Shown here one piece after another: positions 45,827 to 58,400 of a stretch of 64,000 bases of DNA. A model generated the notes under the pieces. The model made no database searches and was not told the origin of the DNA. It was given only the letters and a program-made list of their open reading frames with translations. A program made the position numbers and the translations under genes. The stretch lies in contig OU015496.1 of assembly GCA_907164885.2 (NCBI GenBank), positions 139,906,685-139,970,684 on the forward strand, in the 5' to 3' direction. Numbering within the stretch: position 1 is the first letter of the stretch; every line of letters starts with the position of its first letter. This stretch comes from Dolomedes plantarius. Taxonomy: Eukaryota > Arthropoda > Arachnida > Araneae > Dolomedidae.

Positions 45827-48800
45827 CAGAGCATAAATGGGAAACAGCAGAGACATTATGTGGACTGACAACGTGACAACATTGCTGAGGAGCAATTTTA
45901 TCAACCAAGAAAAGAAAATTTCAGACATGGTGAGAGGAATTATTACCAGCAGGAGCAGGGAAATCAACACCAAAATAACCAGAGGGAATACAACAACAGA
46001 GTATTTTGATGATATGGAAACAAAATCAATACACATTGTTATATTATCAATTCGATGTCTATAAACTGAGAAAGCATGTTACACGCACTCATGCTTTATT
46101 CAAAATTTTAAAATTCAACTTCAAACTCAATAAACAAATATAGTTAAAGGATACCAAGCCAAGTGATTTTAAGTGCTCAAAACCAAAAAGAAATACTAAA
46201 TCAATAAAACTAAGAATACACAATGATTATTAAAATATAAAGCAAATTTTCAGTAATAAAGTCCCTAAACAGATTCTCAGTGATATAAATGCTGCATTAA
46301 CTTCCTCTTGATTTAAGAAATTCTTGAAGCATCACAACATTAAACCAGGGCCTTTTTATCACATGGGCAAATCGGGACTTTGCCCAGGGCCCCCTGATGC
46401 TAGGGGGCCCCAAAACCCCCTTGGTGTATGCACCTAGTACTTCTAATAGTATGTATACCCCATGGAGAGTTCTTATTTTTATAAATGTTCGTAAGGGGGG
46501 CCCCCAAACAGCATTTGCTCAGGGACCCCCAGCGTTCATAATCAGGCCCTGCATTAAACAACTATTCACTTCTGCCTGTAGACCACCTTGTAATGGAAAA
46601 AATGAAAGATGCAATCAAACCATAGTAGTACAAGATGTAAAGTAAATTTTTCTTCGAAAAAAATTCCCTGGACAAAAATTTTAGAGCAAGTAACTTCTGG
46701 ATATAATAATCAACCCATTCCGTGACTGGTTTTTCCCCAAATTATTTTTTATTTGGAACTCTCCCATATAATTCACCTTTGCCCCGAAAAACTTTATTAA
46801 ATTACCCACCAGTTGAGGAAGCAAGAAAAATTGCCTTACAAAGGATTACAGAGGCTGTTCGCACATTTTTTAGACGATTTTGGTAAGCGGTAATAAAAAA
46901 TCGTTTGCTGCAAAAGAAATAATTGCAATTGTACTATGTTTTTAAAAGTCAAAATTATCGTCTGCGGCTTGAAAGTTTTGTTTTTATTCAAAATGGCGTT
47001 TTTTACAAAGCAGTGGTTCGAAGGCTACATTTATGCTCTTTCCGAAGAGAAATATGCATACTCCGTTATCCAAAAATGGTGTAAGAGTCATGGTTTTGTG
47101 ATATCTAAAGCGTCGATAGGTAATATCGTCAACAAAAAAGGAAAAAAACGTCAAATTGAAGCCTCAAGTGGGACAAAAATTCCAAACAAGTATCCAAGGA
47201 AAAAATGGACATCTTCGACTATTGCAAAGGTACGTTGTTTAATGTTAAAAGAAAATCCCCCTAGTCAAAGGACAGTTGCAAAATCATTAAAATGCTCAGT
47301 GTCCACTGTAAACAAAATGATAAACGTTGATTTAAATCTTAAGAAAGCGAAAAAACACAATGTGCATCGTCTTCTACCAAATCATATCGCTGAACGCAGG
47401 ACACGCTGCAGAATTCTATTTGAGAAACACTTATCCAAAGAAAAATGGAAAACAGTTGTCACAATAGATAAATCATGGGTGTATTTAAATGATTGCAAGA
47501 AAAAAAGAGCCATTTATTATCATAAAAGGGGAGAAAAAAATTTAAGTACATGGTTCAAAGAATCGAAAGAAAGTTTTTCTAAGGGATTCATTATTGTTGC
47601 TGGTTTTTCTTATAATGGCAAGTTAAAAATAAAGAGAGTGGAAAAAAATGTCAAGATTAACTCCAAATACTATCAGGAACATATTTTATCGCCAATTTTT
47701 CTGAATGAAATACCATCGCTTTACCCACAGCGCCATCAATCTGTGAGACTCCATCAGGAAAAAGCTAGCAGTCACACATCAAAATCCACTGTAAATTTCC
47801 TAAAAGAAATGGAACAAAAAACTGGTATCAAGGCCATACCCTTCACTGATATCCCTACTAAATCTCCCGATGTATCACCTATGGATTTTTGTGCTTTCGG
47901 CCTTTTAAAATCTGCATTATCCAAACGTCGTCCCAAAACCCTTACAGGACTCTGGAAAGCTGTTCAGGAGGAATGGGATAGAATACCTCTTCTGACACTT
48001 CAAAAGGCATTATTATCCTGGAAATTGCGGTGTCAAAAGATAGTTCAGAATAAGGGATGTCAAATAGAACATTTAAAACACAAGAATTTTATGTAATTTA
48101 GTTTTGTGAATACAATATACATCGTCTAAAAAATGTGTGAACAGCCTCTGTATTCAGCACCATAAAATTAATAAACGAAGATATGATAAACATTTTGTAG
48201 AATCAAATTTTAAAGTTAAAGACTTAGTAATGTACGAGGAATTTAAATACCCAAATTCAAGAAAACTAGATCCACCTTATTCAGGCCCCTATAAAATATT
48301 AAGTCAACTTTCTAATGTAAATTTTTAAATTGATAGACCAAACCAGTACACTGGGAAAAATACTGAAATAGTGCACTCAACCCATTTAAGGCATTTTTAC
48401 CTAAAACAAAATTTCCAGCTAAAATAAATAAACTGTTCATGCAGCATTTTTATTGGATGGGGGAAGAGAAAGATAAATATTGTAAAGTACAAATTGTGTA
48501 AGGGCTTGTGGCGGCCCTGTGGTACAGTGCACTGGTTTTCGGTGCTGAGGGTGCTCGGATCGAATCCCAGCGTTGTGTCACAAAAAATGCCTTTGTTCGT
48601 GTTGTCCCTTCCTAGGGGCTAATGCTGTCTGCCTATATGGTGTCCCCATAATAAAATGGACAGTACAACTGTGGCATAGTAAGGGCGAATGTTTGATTAC
48701 AAGTGCTCCGCTTTGGTAAAAAAACAAAAACAAATTGTGTAAATTTTTAAAATTTTAATTGCAAATATTATAGAATTTAGGAATTGCTTTATAAACATCT

Positions 48801-49354
48801 TTGTGAATATTTGCTTGATATTAATTACATTGTTTATAAACCTGGACTATTTGAATTTTGCATATCCTATTGTCTATAGAGACAATGTGATCGGCAAGCT
48901 AGGAAGACGTGCCACTTAGGCAGACAGACATTTTGCGGAAAGGACGGAGTTAAATTAATTTAAAATGGAGCCGAGCATTAATAATAAGTTAATAAAGATG
49001 TCGGATGATTAACTGGATTGGTGTTTTTTCTACTCATTCCAACATACTGACTGCATTATGAAGAAGATGGAGGATTATTTTGGGAGCCGACTGCAAATAT
49101 TGGGATTATAAGGAGTAAACTAGTAAAAAAGATTCAGACTACAATTCTAAAAGATGGGCGTAAAGTATAAGTCTGACTTATATATATACAGTGGTGCACC
49201 CAGGTGGGGCCACAAAGAAATAGAAATTGTATTATGAATATTGATTTTGCATTAGAAATATTTTTATCTGTTCATCTCGGCCCCTCCCCATGCATTATAA
49301 ATATTTTTATCTTTTTATCTCAGCCTCCCCCAAGAAAAAATCCTGGATGTGCCA

Positions 49355-49413
<59 letters not shown>

Positions 49414-52400
49414 TTTTATGTACAGTTGAATCCCGTTATAATGAACTTCAAGGGACCAAAGGTTTTGTTCGCTTTATCCGGTGGTTCGCTATACTCGAAC
49501 TGTTAAGAAAAATGCTAGAGTTCACAAAATGTATAACTCTTTAGTTGCAATGTGTATTCAATAACGATGTATTAAAAAATGATAAAATCTATTAAAAATG
49601 ATAATTAATGAATGAAATTGACTAAAATCGATTACATTAAACTGACACAATACTAATTAAATTACTTACAATAGGAAAACGACGGGACCAAAATTTTCGT
49701 TCGTTATACTGGTTTTGCTATAACAGGATTCGACTATGTATCAGTGGATTTTTTTAGCTTTTAAATCATTTGTATATATAATGGAACTTTCTAGTTGCAT
49801 TTTCTAAAATTTTTAACATTTAAAATGCTGCAGTAGATGTCACATTATTTCCATTTTACTTTTAAGAGTTAAACACATAAGCAAGATAGCTTATAATTTT
49901 ATTGCTATTGTATTATAATAACTTCAGTATGATATTATTTCAGTCCTCAAGGTGACCTGTTGGTTACTTTGTCTAAGGATCCTGAAAATAAAGTTTCTAT
50001 ATGGCACTGGCAGTTTGAGGCCATGCTTTATGCATCTGAAGATTCAGCACAACCTGTCTATAGCTTGCATTTTTCTACTCATGAAGATGATGTCTTTATG
50101 GTATCTGGACAAGGACATGTCACGTTAGTTCATTTAATTATCTTGAAGACAGAAAACTTTATTTATGTTTCTTAGTTAAATATCTTTTTTTGCAATCAAA
50201 TGTCAACTTTTAGTCTTATTTGATTTGCTAAAATAGTCATAGCATCTCAAAACTTACCATCCAGACAACCATTTGTGATTTGCCTATTATGCTGTGCATA
50301 TTAAATTGCCTCAGTTATATGGTGTTTGAATTTAATTTGCACTTTTAAAAATAAAAAAATCTTAATGCAGTTAAGCCACATTTTAAGGCCACCCCTATGG
50401 ACTTAACTGAAATTATCTAATATGTAAAAGAATGAACTTCCAAGTTTAGTATTATAATTAATGGTATACATAAATAATGACATAAAAATAAAAATTTATA
50501 GCTCAAAATCTCAAATAATAAAGGTCATGTATGTGGTAATAATTTTTATTGTATTATATAGTCTCTATATTTTAAATTGCAACTAAGCTTAAATTACAGT
50601 CTTATTAGGCATTATTTTATCTTACATTTCATTTATCATGCAAACAAAATGGTAAATTATTTAAAGATATGCATAATGCATGAATAAATCTAAGAAACTT
50701 GTTCCTCAAGTGAAGTTATTCTGTTCAAAGAATTGAAACAGCTGTAAATCTAACTTCTTGGTCAAAAAATTATCCACCAACCCTTAAAAATACTGACTTT
50801 TTTTTCTTTCTGTATGTCCTTTGAAAGTGATTCTAAAATGAGGGTGACTTTATTTTTTGATGACTGTCTAATGAGGAAAGACTTAAGTTTTGAGTTTTCT
50901 AATATTTAGTATATTTAAGCCTTCATTTATTGTGTTTTGGAAAATGCTCTAGTCAGTAATTTTAATAATATTGCATCAGATATATGTGATTTGTTATTTA
51001 AAAGTCTTATTTTATGAAAAGAATTGAAACAAAAGTCTTTTGTATTTATCTGTTGCTCTAGTTGTTTGTGGCATACATCTTAGTAATGTGTTTGGTTTAT
51101 AAAATTAGTGAATATATGCTCCCTTTATTGTAAGTGCTCACGTCATTCTCTGTACAGTCTTTTAATATATACCATAACTGAAAGTAATACATTTTGTTAT
51201 ACATAGCATCTTGTGATAAAATCAATCACTAAAAATATATAAACATACCTTTTTTTTTGATTTTTTGATCTATCAAAAATTTCATCATTACATAATTGCT
51301 AATAGTTTTATATATTGTTAGTTATGTAAAATTAGTTTTCATAAGTTCTCTTACAACAATAATGCTAATGACATCATTTGAGTTCTAGGGGATTTCATTC
51401 TTTGATTTTTAAATAGTCATTGGAATTATTATCAGCATTTTATTTAAAAATTGTACAGTGACATGACTTAAGAGGCTTACGAAAGTGATGTAGCTCAATA
51501 AGGGATTTTTGATTTATGATAAAAAGCAAAATTATATTAGTAAAATAATTGATGTTAACCTTACTTATTAGGTAAAAAAAAAAATCATTATTATTTAAGT
51601 CTGGATATCAGATTTTGTAAAACATTAGATTTCAGTGTCAGATTTTTACTCAGTGTAAAGTATAGTTATCTGAATGACTAATACTCATAATAAATGAATA
51701 AGAGTTTTGATACAGTCGATCCCTGTTATAACGAACTTCAAGGGACCAAAGGTTTTGTTCATTTTATCCGGTGGTTTGCTATATCCAAACCGTTAAGAAA
51801 AATGCTAGAGTTCACAAATGTATAACTCATTAGTTGCAATGTGTATTCAATAATGATGTATTAAAGAAATGATAAAATCTATTAAAATGATCATTAATGA
51901 ATTAAATCGACTAAAATCGATTACATTAAACTAATATAATACTAATTAAATTATGTACAATAGGAAAACGGCGGACCAAAATTTTTGTTTGTTATATCCA
52001 TGAGTTCATTATATACTGGGTTCGCTATAACGGGGTTCGACTGTATTTGTTTCTTATATTTTTTTTAACTTAATTTATATCTTTTTATATTAATTTTAAT
52101 AACCTCTTTATTTCTTATAGATTTTGGAGTGTTACTTCTATTAGAGATGATAGAGATGTCATTACAGAAATAGTAGTTACTCAGACAGAAGAATTATGTA
52201 TAGAACCTTCAAAACTAGATATTTATTGTACTGTAGCAATTGCTGATAATGTAAGTTTTCTTCCCCCAAAGTTATAATACGAATTCAGTCGAGTTTTTTT
52301 TTACTGAAAAAAATAAAGAAAATAGTATTAAAAATTTATAAATGCATTCTCTCTTAATATTACCTCTCAGTTTATAAAATGTATTATCCCTTATTTTCTT

Positions 52401-55400
52401 TGAATAATTCATGTTTAAATATTCTTACAAATATTAGATTTGAATGAATACTGCATATATTGGTTTTGAAATTAAAAAAAAAATTATTCAAAAAGATTAA
52501 AATTAGTCTTAAAAGCAATTAACTGTTTATAGATAAAAATAGTTAAATGTGGAAGTTGCCCACAAAGTATCCTGTTGGTAATTTTTATCTTGACTGATGC
52601 AGACTATAATGGAAATAACTATAATTTGAGTGACAAACTGTATTGTAACAGAGAGAAATCTTGATTATAAATGAATGAAATTCATTATAGAAGTCGATAA
52701 CTTTATTATTTATTTAAGTGTTTTCTATAAATACTCTTGCAGTTTTCAAAGATGGTTTTGAGATTTAAAATTTTTTTAGCTTGAAATGCATATTAGTTAG
52801 AGGTATTCTGTTTGCTTTTTTGTCATCTTGTTTACATTTGCGGAGTCATATACAAACACCAGCTTGAATCTTTGACGAAACTGGATTACATTAATGTGTA
52901 TTATCTGCAAAGTTCTCTAGAGGTGATGCATTTTGTAAACATGTAATAAAGTACTAACAATTGAGACATGAATAGCATGGAAATTACTAAAACAATATTT
53001 TGTACAGTGGGATTGATTTTTTTTATGAACTAATATTTTTTCTTATATTTTCTCGTACAATGAATATATTTGACTTAATTTATATTTTATTAATTGTGTA
53101 TTTATCTTTATTTACATGCTTTAATTTTTTACATTAGCTGGTGATGTGATAAAACACATTTTAAGGAGAAGAATAAATATTTCTATAGTTTTTTTATTTT
53201 TTTATTTTTAAGATGATTTGAGGAAACAAATTATCCTGAGATTCTAATTGTTCTTGATACAACCTGCTTTTAGGAAAGATTTTTCAGAATTTATCTCATA
53301 AGACCTGAGCTTATAAGGCATACAGCAATTTACAATTTTTCAAAACACAGATAATTGCAAGTATATAAATGGCATGAACCACCTTATATTTCTGATACAA
53401 TGCATTTGCACAGGATACAAATTATCCTGAAATTCTAATTCCTCTTGATACAACCTGCTTTTAGGAAAGATTTTTCAGAATTTATCTCATAAGACAAGAG
53501 CTTATAAGGCATACAGCATATTCAAAGTCTATTAAATGAAACTCTGCTTTCCATTGTTAACACTGAATTAAGATTTCAGGGCTTGGAAGCTTGCTGTATT
53601 CCACGCTATGAATTTTTAAAGTGTATATAGGTTTACTTATATAATATATATGGGTAAACATCTAAGCTTATGTGCTTACAATTTTTCAAAACACAGATAA
53701 TTTTAAGTATATAAATGGCATGAACCACCTTATATTTATGATACATTGCATCTGAACAGGAAACAAATTATCCTAAAATTCTTATTCCTCTTGATACTAC
53801 CTGCTTTTAGGAAAGATTTTTCAGAATTTATCTCATAAGACCAGAGCTTATAAGGCATACAGCATATTCAAAGTCTATTAAATGAAACTCTGCTTTCCAT
53901 TGTTAACACTGAGTTAAGATTTCAGGGCTTGGAAGCTTGCTGTATACCATGCTATGAATTTTTAAAGTGTATATAGGTTTACTTGTAAAATATATATGGG
54001 TAAACATCTAAGATTACGTGTTTACAATTTTTTCAAAACACAGGTAGTTGCAAGTATATAAATGGCATGAATGACCTTATATTTCTGATACAATGCATCT
54101 GCACCGAAGAAATATTAACTGTGACAAACTTGTTTACTTATATCTAAAAGATGATTAACTCTAAAATTAATAGAACATGTTGATGAAATAGCATATTAAT
54201 CTATTACAGTAAGGAATTTTTGAAAATGCTTTTAACATCATCAATAGTTTTTTTTAAAGTCAAACCCCTCTTTTGACTCATTATTATAATTCCCATCATA
54301 TTTATTCTCACACTCACACATCTAAATGAGTTTTATATTTATGCAATTTATTTCATAAGAAGTTTGAATTTTTTTTCCAGTTTTTGTCAGCTATTTCTGA
54401 TGGCTACATGTTGTTGTGGAATTCACCATCATTTCATTTTGAGGATACAATAAAGATAGCTATGCCTGAAGATAAACCTTGTCACAAAGGTTATATTAAT
54501 CATATTATTATTCAAGGAAATTACATAGTCACTTTTGGAAGTGATGGTTACATCAAGGTATTGTAAAAGTTTTAAATATATTGTGACCGTAATGCATCCT
54601 GTTATACTAGACAATGATAATCTAGACAATGATATTCAGACAATGATAATCATACCATGTGATTTTCACAAATGAGTTTTAAATTTATTGATGCTGTTTT
54701 TAATTTTGAGCATTAAAATTTCTATTATATATTACAGTACAACCTCCCAAATCTGGAATATTTTAATAAATGGCCAATTTTACTTTTCTATTTTACCGAT
54801 AGATGTTGCTACCAAAATGATTGGTAAAAAAATGTGCTTACTTTCAAGGAAGTGACAGCAGCGATTTTGAAGGCTTTCAAATGTCTGGAAAAGAAGCTGA
54901 AATAGCAGAATTAGTAGAATGTACAAATAAAGGCAACACTAAATCAGACATACAGGAAGTTTGAGACATCAACAAAAATGTGCCGTTTGTCGGTTCTCTG
55001 AACGATTCTGATATTATTGATAGTGTGGTAAATAACAAAGGTTATGATGACAGCGATCATGAAAGTGATTCAGAATGCCCAAAAAATGAAAGAATGTCAA
55101 CGGAAGACCTGATAAAATCATTAGATAAAACAATATTAGGCTTAGAACACTGGAATTTTATCTCGGAACATGAAATTATGGCTATATATAGGATTCGAGA
55201 AAAAATAAATTCTTATAAGCTGAAACTAAAGCAACAGACATTATTGACTGAAATGTTTAAATTATAATGTAATTATATGTTCTATATTTAGGTTTATTTA
55301 ATAATTAAACCATTTTAAATTTTTTTCAAGTGTGTTTATTTTTTCTCCTAAAATTTTGTTGTGTTATTTAAAAAAACCTCTCAAATCTGGAAAATTCCCA

Positions 55401-58400
55401 AATCAGGAATTGCCGTGCCCTGAATGCTTCCGGATTTTGGAGGTTGTACTGTATTAAATTTTACTATGGTTTAGTTGTCAGGAAAGGCAGTGTTAAGAGA
55501 AAATTGAGTATGCATTTTCTTTCTTTCTTCCCCTGATCATACAGTAATATTTAGGAAGTATTAACTCTGAAATATTTTGACCTGTGTTTCCAAAACATTT
55601 ATATGCTTTAAGATCCTGCTGGAGCCCTCAAAATAGAAACTCAGTTCTGCTGAACTCATAGTCAATTGTGGATTAGAAATTGCTTTAACTTGTAAGGAGA
55701 AATAATGCTGGAAATCATCTAGAACCACCTAGATATTTATCATATTAGTAACAAGCATTTAAAGTTTAGTCTAATGAGATATTATGTATATACATAGGGG
55801 TATGTAAATTTTGCATAAAAAATATCGAAATTTTGCAAAAATAAAAATTACAATGTATAAAATTTTACATTTATTTGTAAAAAAAAATAATATATATATA
55901 TATATATGTATAAAAATTTAAAAATTTCGTATCTAATTAAAAAAAATCACAAATTTACTTACTTGGTTAGGTAAGTATCAAAATTCGTAGGTAAAAGCTA
56001 ACATTGTAGTAGTCTCCACATTCTCTTAAGTCTTTAACAATAGGTAATAAGCAAATTTTGAGAGTGAGATCTCTCAGTTAAAGACCTTGAAAGGTCTTAG
56101 ATAAGCAATTATGTTAGTAAATTCTTACTAATATTACCCAATTTCTCTTAAAAAGCCGTTTATCGCCGTGTTTTTGCTGAAAAGTAGTAAAAAAATAATT
56201 TTTGCATTTATTCGCATCTATTTTGTAAATATGATAATTACTTATCCCTATATATACATTACCTATATTTTGTGTAGCCACTATCCCACTCTAAAACTAA
56301 TCAATAGATAAAATTATAATCACTAAACTATATGATAAATACTAGATTAAACTGTACTTTTAATGTAGTCCCATATCATTCAGCAGATTAAAGATAAGCG
56401 ATTTTAGATTGAAGGTTTTAAACATTAATACTGTCAGCCAGATTGTTGTTAGTTTAAAATACCTAATAAGATGAGTTTCTTATTGAAGTTTTTTCAGTCA
56501 TCCCTAAAAAAATATATAGATCATTAAACTTATATTTTAGAATATTATATATACTATGTAAGCACCCATTACTGATATTCTGGCTACTTCTGTTCTAGTT
56601 TTTCTGCCACATTTTTTACATTGATTCTTTTGTTTTTATAAATTTTATATTTTAAGCAACATTAATGATTACTTTATTTTTGTTAGTTTTGGGATTATAA
56701 TGAAATTGTAAATGCTTTAACAAATTTTGAAAATGAAGATGAGTCAAAAGTTGAGAAGGATGATGATGAACTAAGTAACAATGAAGATTCAATTGAAGAA
56801 ATTAACACAATGATTGGAACTCATATTGAAATTGTTTATATAGAACCAGTCAAAGAATTTTTTGTTTCTCATACATCTGACCCTATATATGGTGTTATTA
56901 GCAGCATCAGATATGATGTTGCCAGATACCTGATTCAAGTAATTATTTCTTCATTTGTAAGGAAAGATGATATAAAAATTTTAACACATATTTTGTTTTA
57001 TTTTTTAAAATGTTATCAAGGTTAATATATTTTTAGTCTATGTTTATTCTGATATCATGTTTATATAGTATTTAATAAGTCATTTGCTAACAATAAATGA
57101 TAGTGAATTCATATTGAATGCATATGTGTAATTATAAATTTTGTACAAAAGTTAAGAGGGTTTGCTATGACTGATATGGATTTATAGATTTTTATGAAAG
57201 AATATATATGCCATAAAGTATATATGACTATAATAATAATTTTGAAGTGCAAAAAGAATATTCCCAAGATCAATTTCAGTTGTTATCTCAGAAAATAAAT
57301 TTGATATTTACTGGACAGAGAGGTACTATTATTTGTTTGGAAAAATCTAATTTCAGATATTAATTGATGCCATTTGACTCTTATTACTTACCTAGTTAAA
57401 CATGTGTTTATTTTGCTTTCTGTTGCTATTTTTGATTGCTTTTTACTGGTCAAAGACTGTGGACTAGTGCTGGTCTTTGATACTAGGATTTATGAGTTTG
57501 ATACTCTTGATAGGCTTGAGTGTTTGTAGCCATTCAGATTTGGCATTAAACTGTAAGTCCTGGTATGTTAGCACTCATATTGCAAAAAATTACCACAGGT
57601 CTCCTAAATGATCCATAAATAAATTTCATTTTGCTTGTAGAAAACAATTTGTAAAGTACTTGAATTTCTTTTTTTCGGTCCCTTGACAGTTTTTCATCTT
57701 TATTCATTTGCAATTATACTCTTGATGGAATGTGATTAATTCATTTTTCTATTCTCAGTAAAATATTCATAAATGGATAACCTTATAATTTTGCTAGCAA
57801 TACTTGATAATTAGGGTTTTATGCTCAACCATTCATTGTCTTTTTTATATGAACCTACTATAGTTTTTTAGGATGTCACTACTAATGACCCAAACAGGTT
57901 TATATATGGTTTTCCCTTCATAAAGCTTCTTTATTTCTTCAACCTGTTGGCTCATCGGTCTAGGAGACTGCTATTGCACCTGTTCTGAAGGATGGGGTGA
58001 CCAGACTGTTGAGGGTTTGTGAGTTCTTCAGTCGGGTCCTGACTTTGAAGTACAACACATCGGAGATTTTCACCTGCTCGTATTTTGTCGGTAAATTTAA
58101 TCTTTGTAAAACATAGTCGGTCTTTTGGATCGATGAGTCTTGAACTGATTTAAATTTTTGCCGGTCTGTATGATCGATAAGCCTTGAACCATATTAATTA
58201 TCTGTCAGTCTGCATGCATTCTATTTCTAAGATCTTTGTTTTATTGTTGTAGCTAGCATGGCTGGAAGAATTCTTCCTATTTCAGAACGAACCAGACATT
58301 TTGTCTCTCTCACACTATCACAGATTGAGGAATCAGATTCTGAAATTTTTGTTGAATAATCTATTTTTTATTTACCTTTTTCAAGAATGAGAGGTGGCAG

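Larger units (their letters stand above)
46200..48390 (+). pseudogene. Gypsy integrase remnant, split by two insertions
   Basis: Pieces on the + strand: LSDINAALTSS and FKKFLKHHNIK (with a stop between them) before the MITE; QLFTSACRPPCNGKNER and KIPWTKILEQVTSGYNNQPI after it (catalytic-core end, where the Glu of the DDE triad is expected at the 'GKNER' Glu). The DD41D mariner follows. The C terminus begins at about 48153 with HKINKRRYDKHF and KLDPPYSGPYKIL (a GPY/F module), then a TAA at 48326-48328, then the tail with STHLRHFYL. Stops are present besides the insertions. The excised-insert order of motifs matches Ty3/gypsy integrases. Confidence 0.75.
45830..49044 (+). mobile_element. 5'-truncated Ty3/gypsy retrotransposon, multiply interrupted
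   Basis: An LTR retrotransposon remnant in CFAP44 intron 3, in sense. Recognisable parts in order: a Gln/Asn-rich stretch (about 45850-46000, perhaps gag-derived, weak), the end of an integrase core (from about 46200), an integrase C terminus, a polypurine tract (GGATGGGGGAAGAGAAAG, 48455-48472), and a 3' LTR. Protease, reverse transcriptase, RNase H and the 5' LTR are absent. It is interrupted by a hAT MITE, a DD41D mariner and a SINE (separate entries). It is long dead. Confidence 0.7.
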
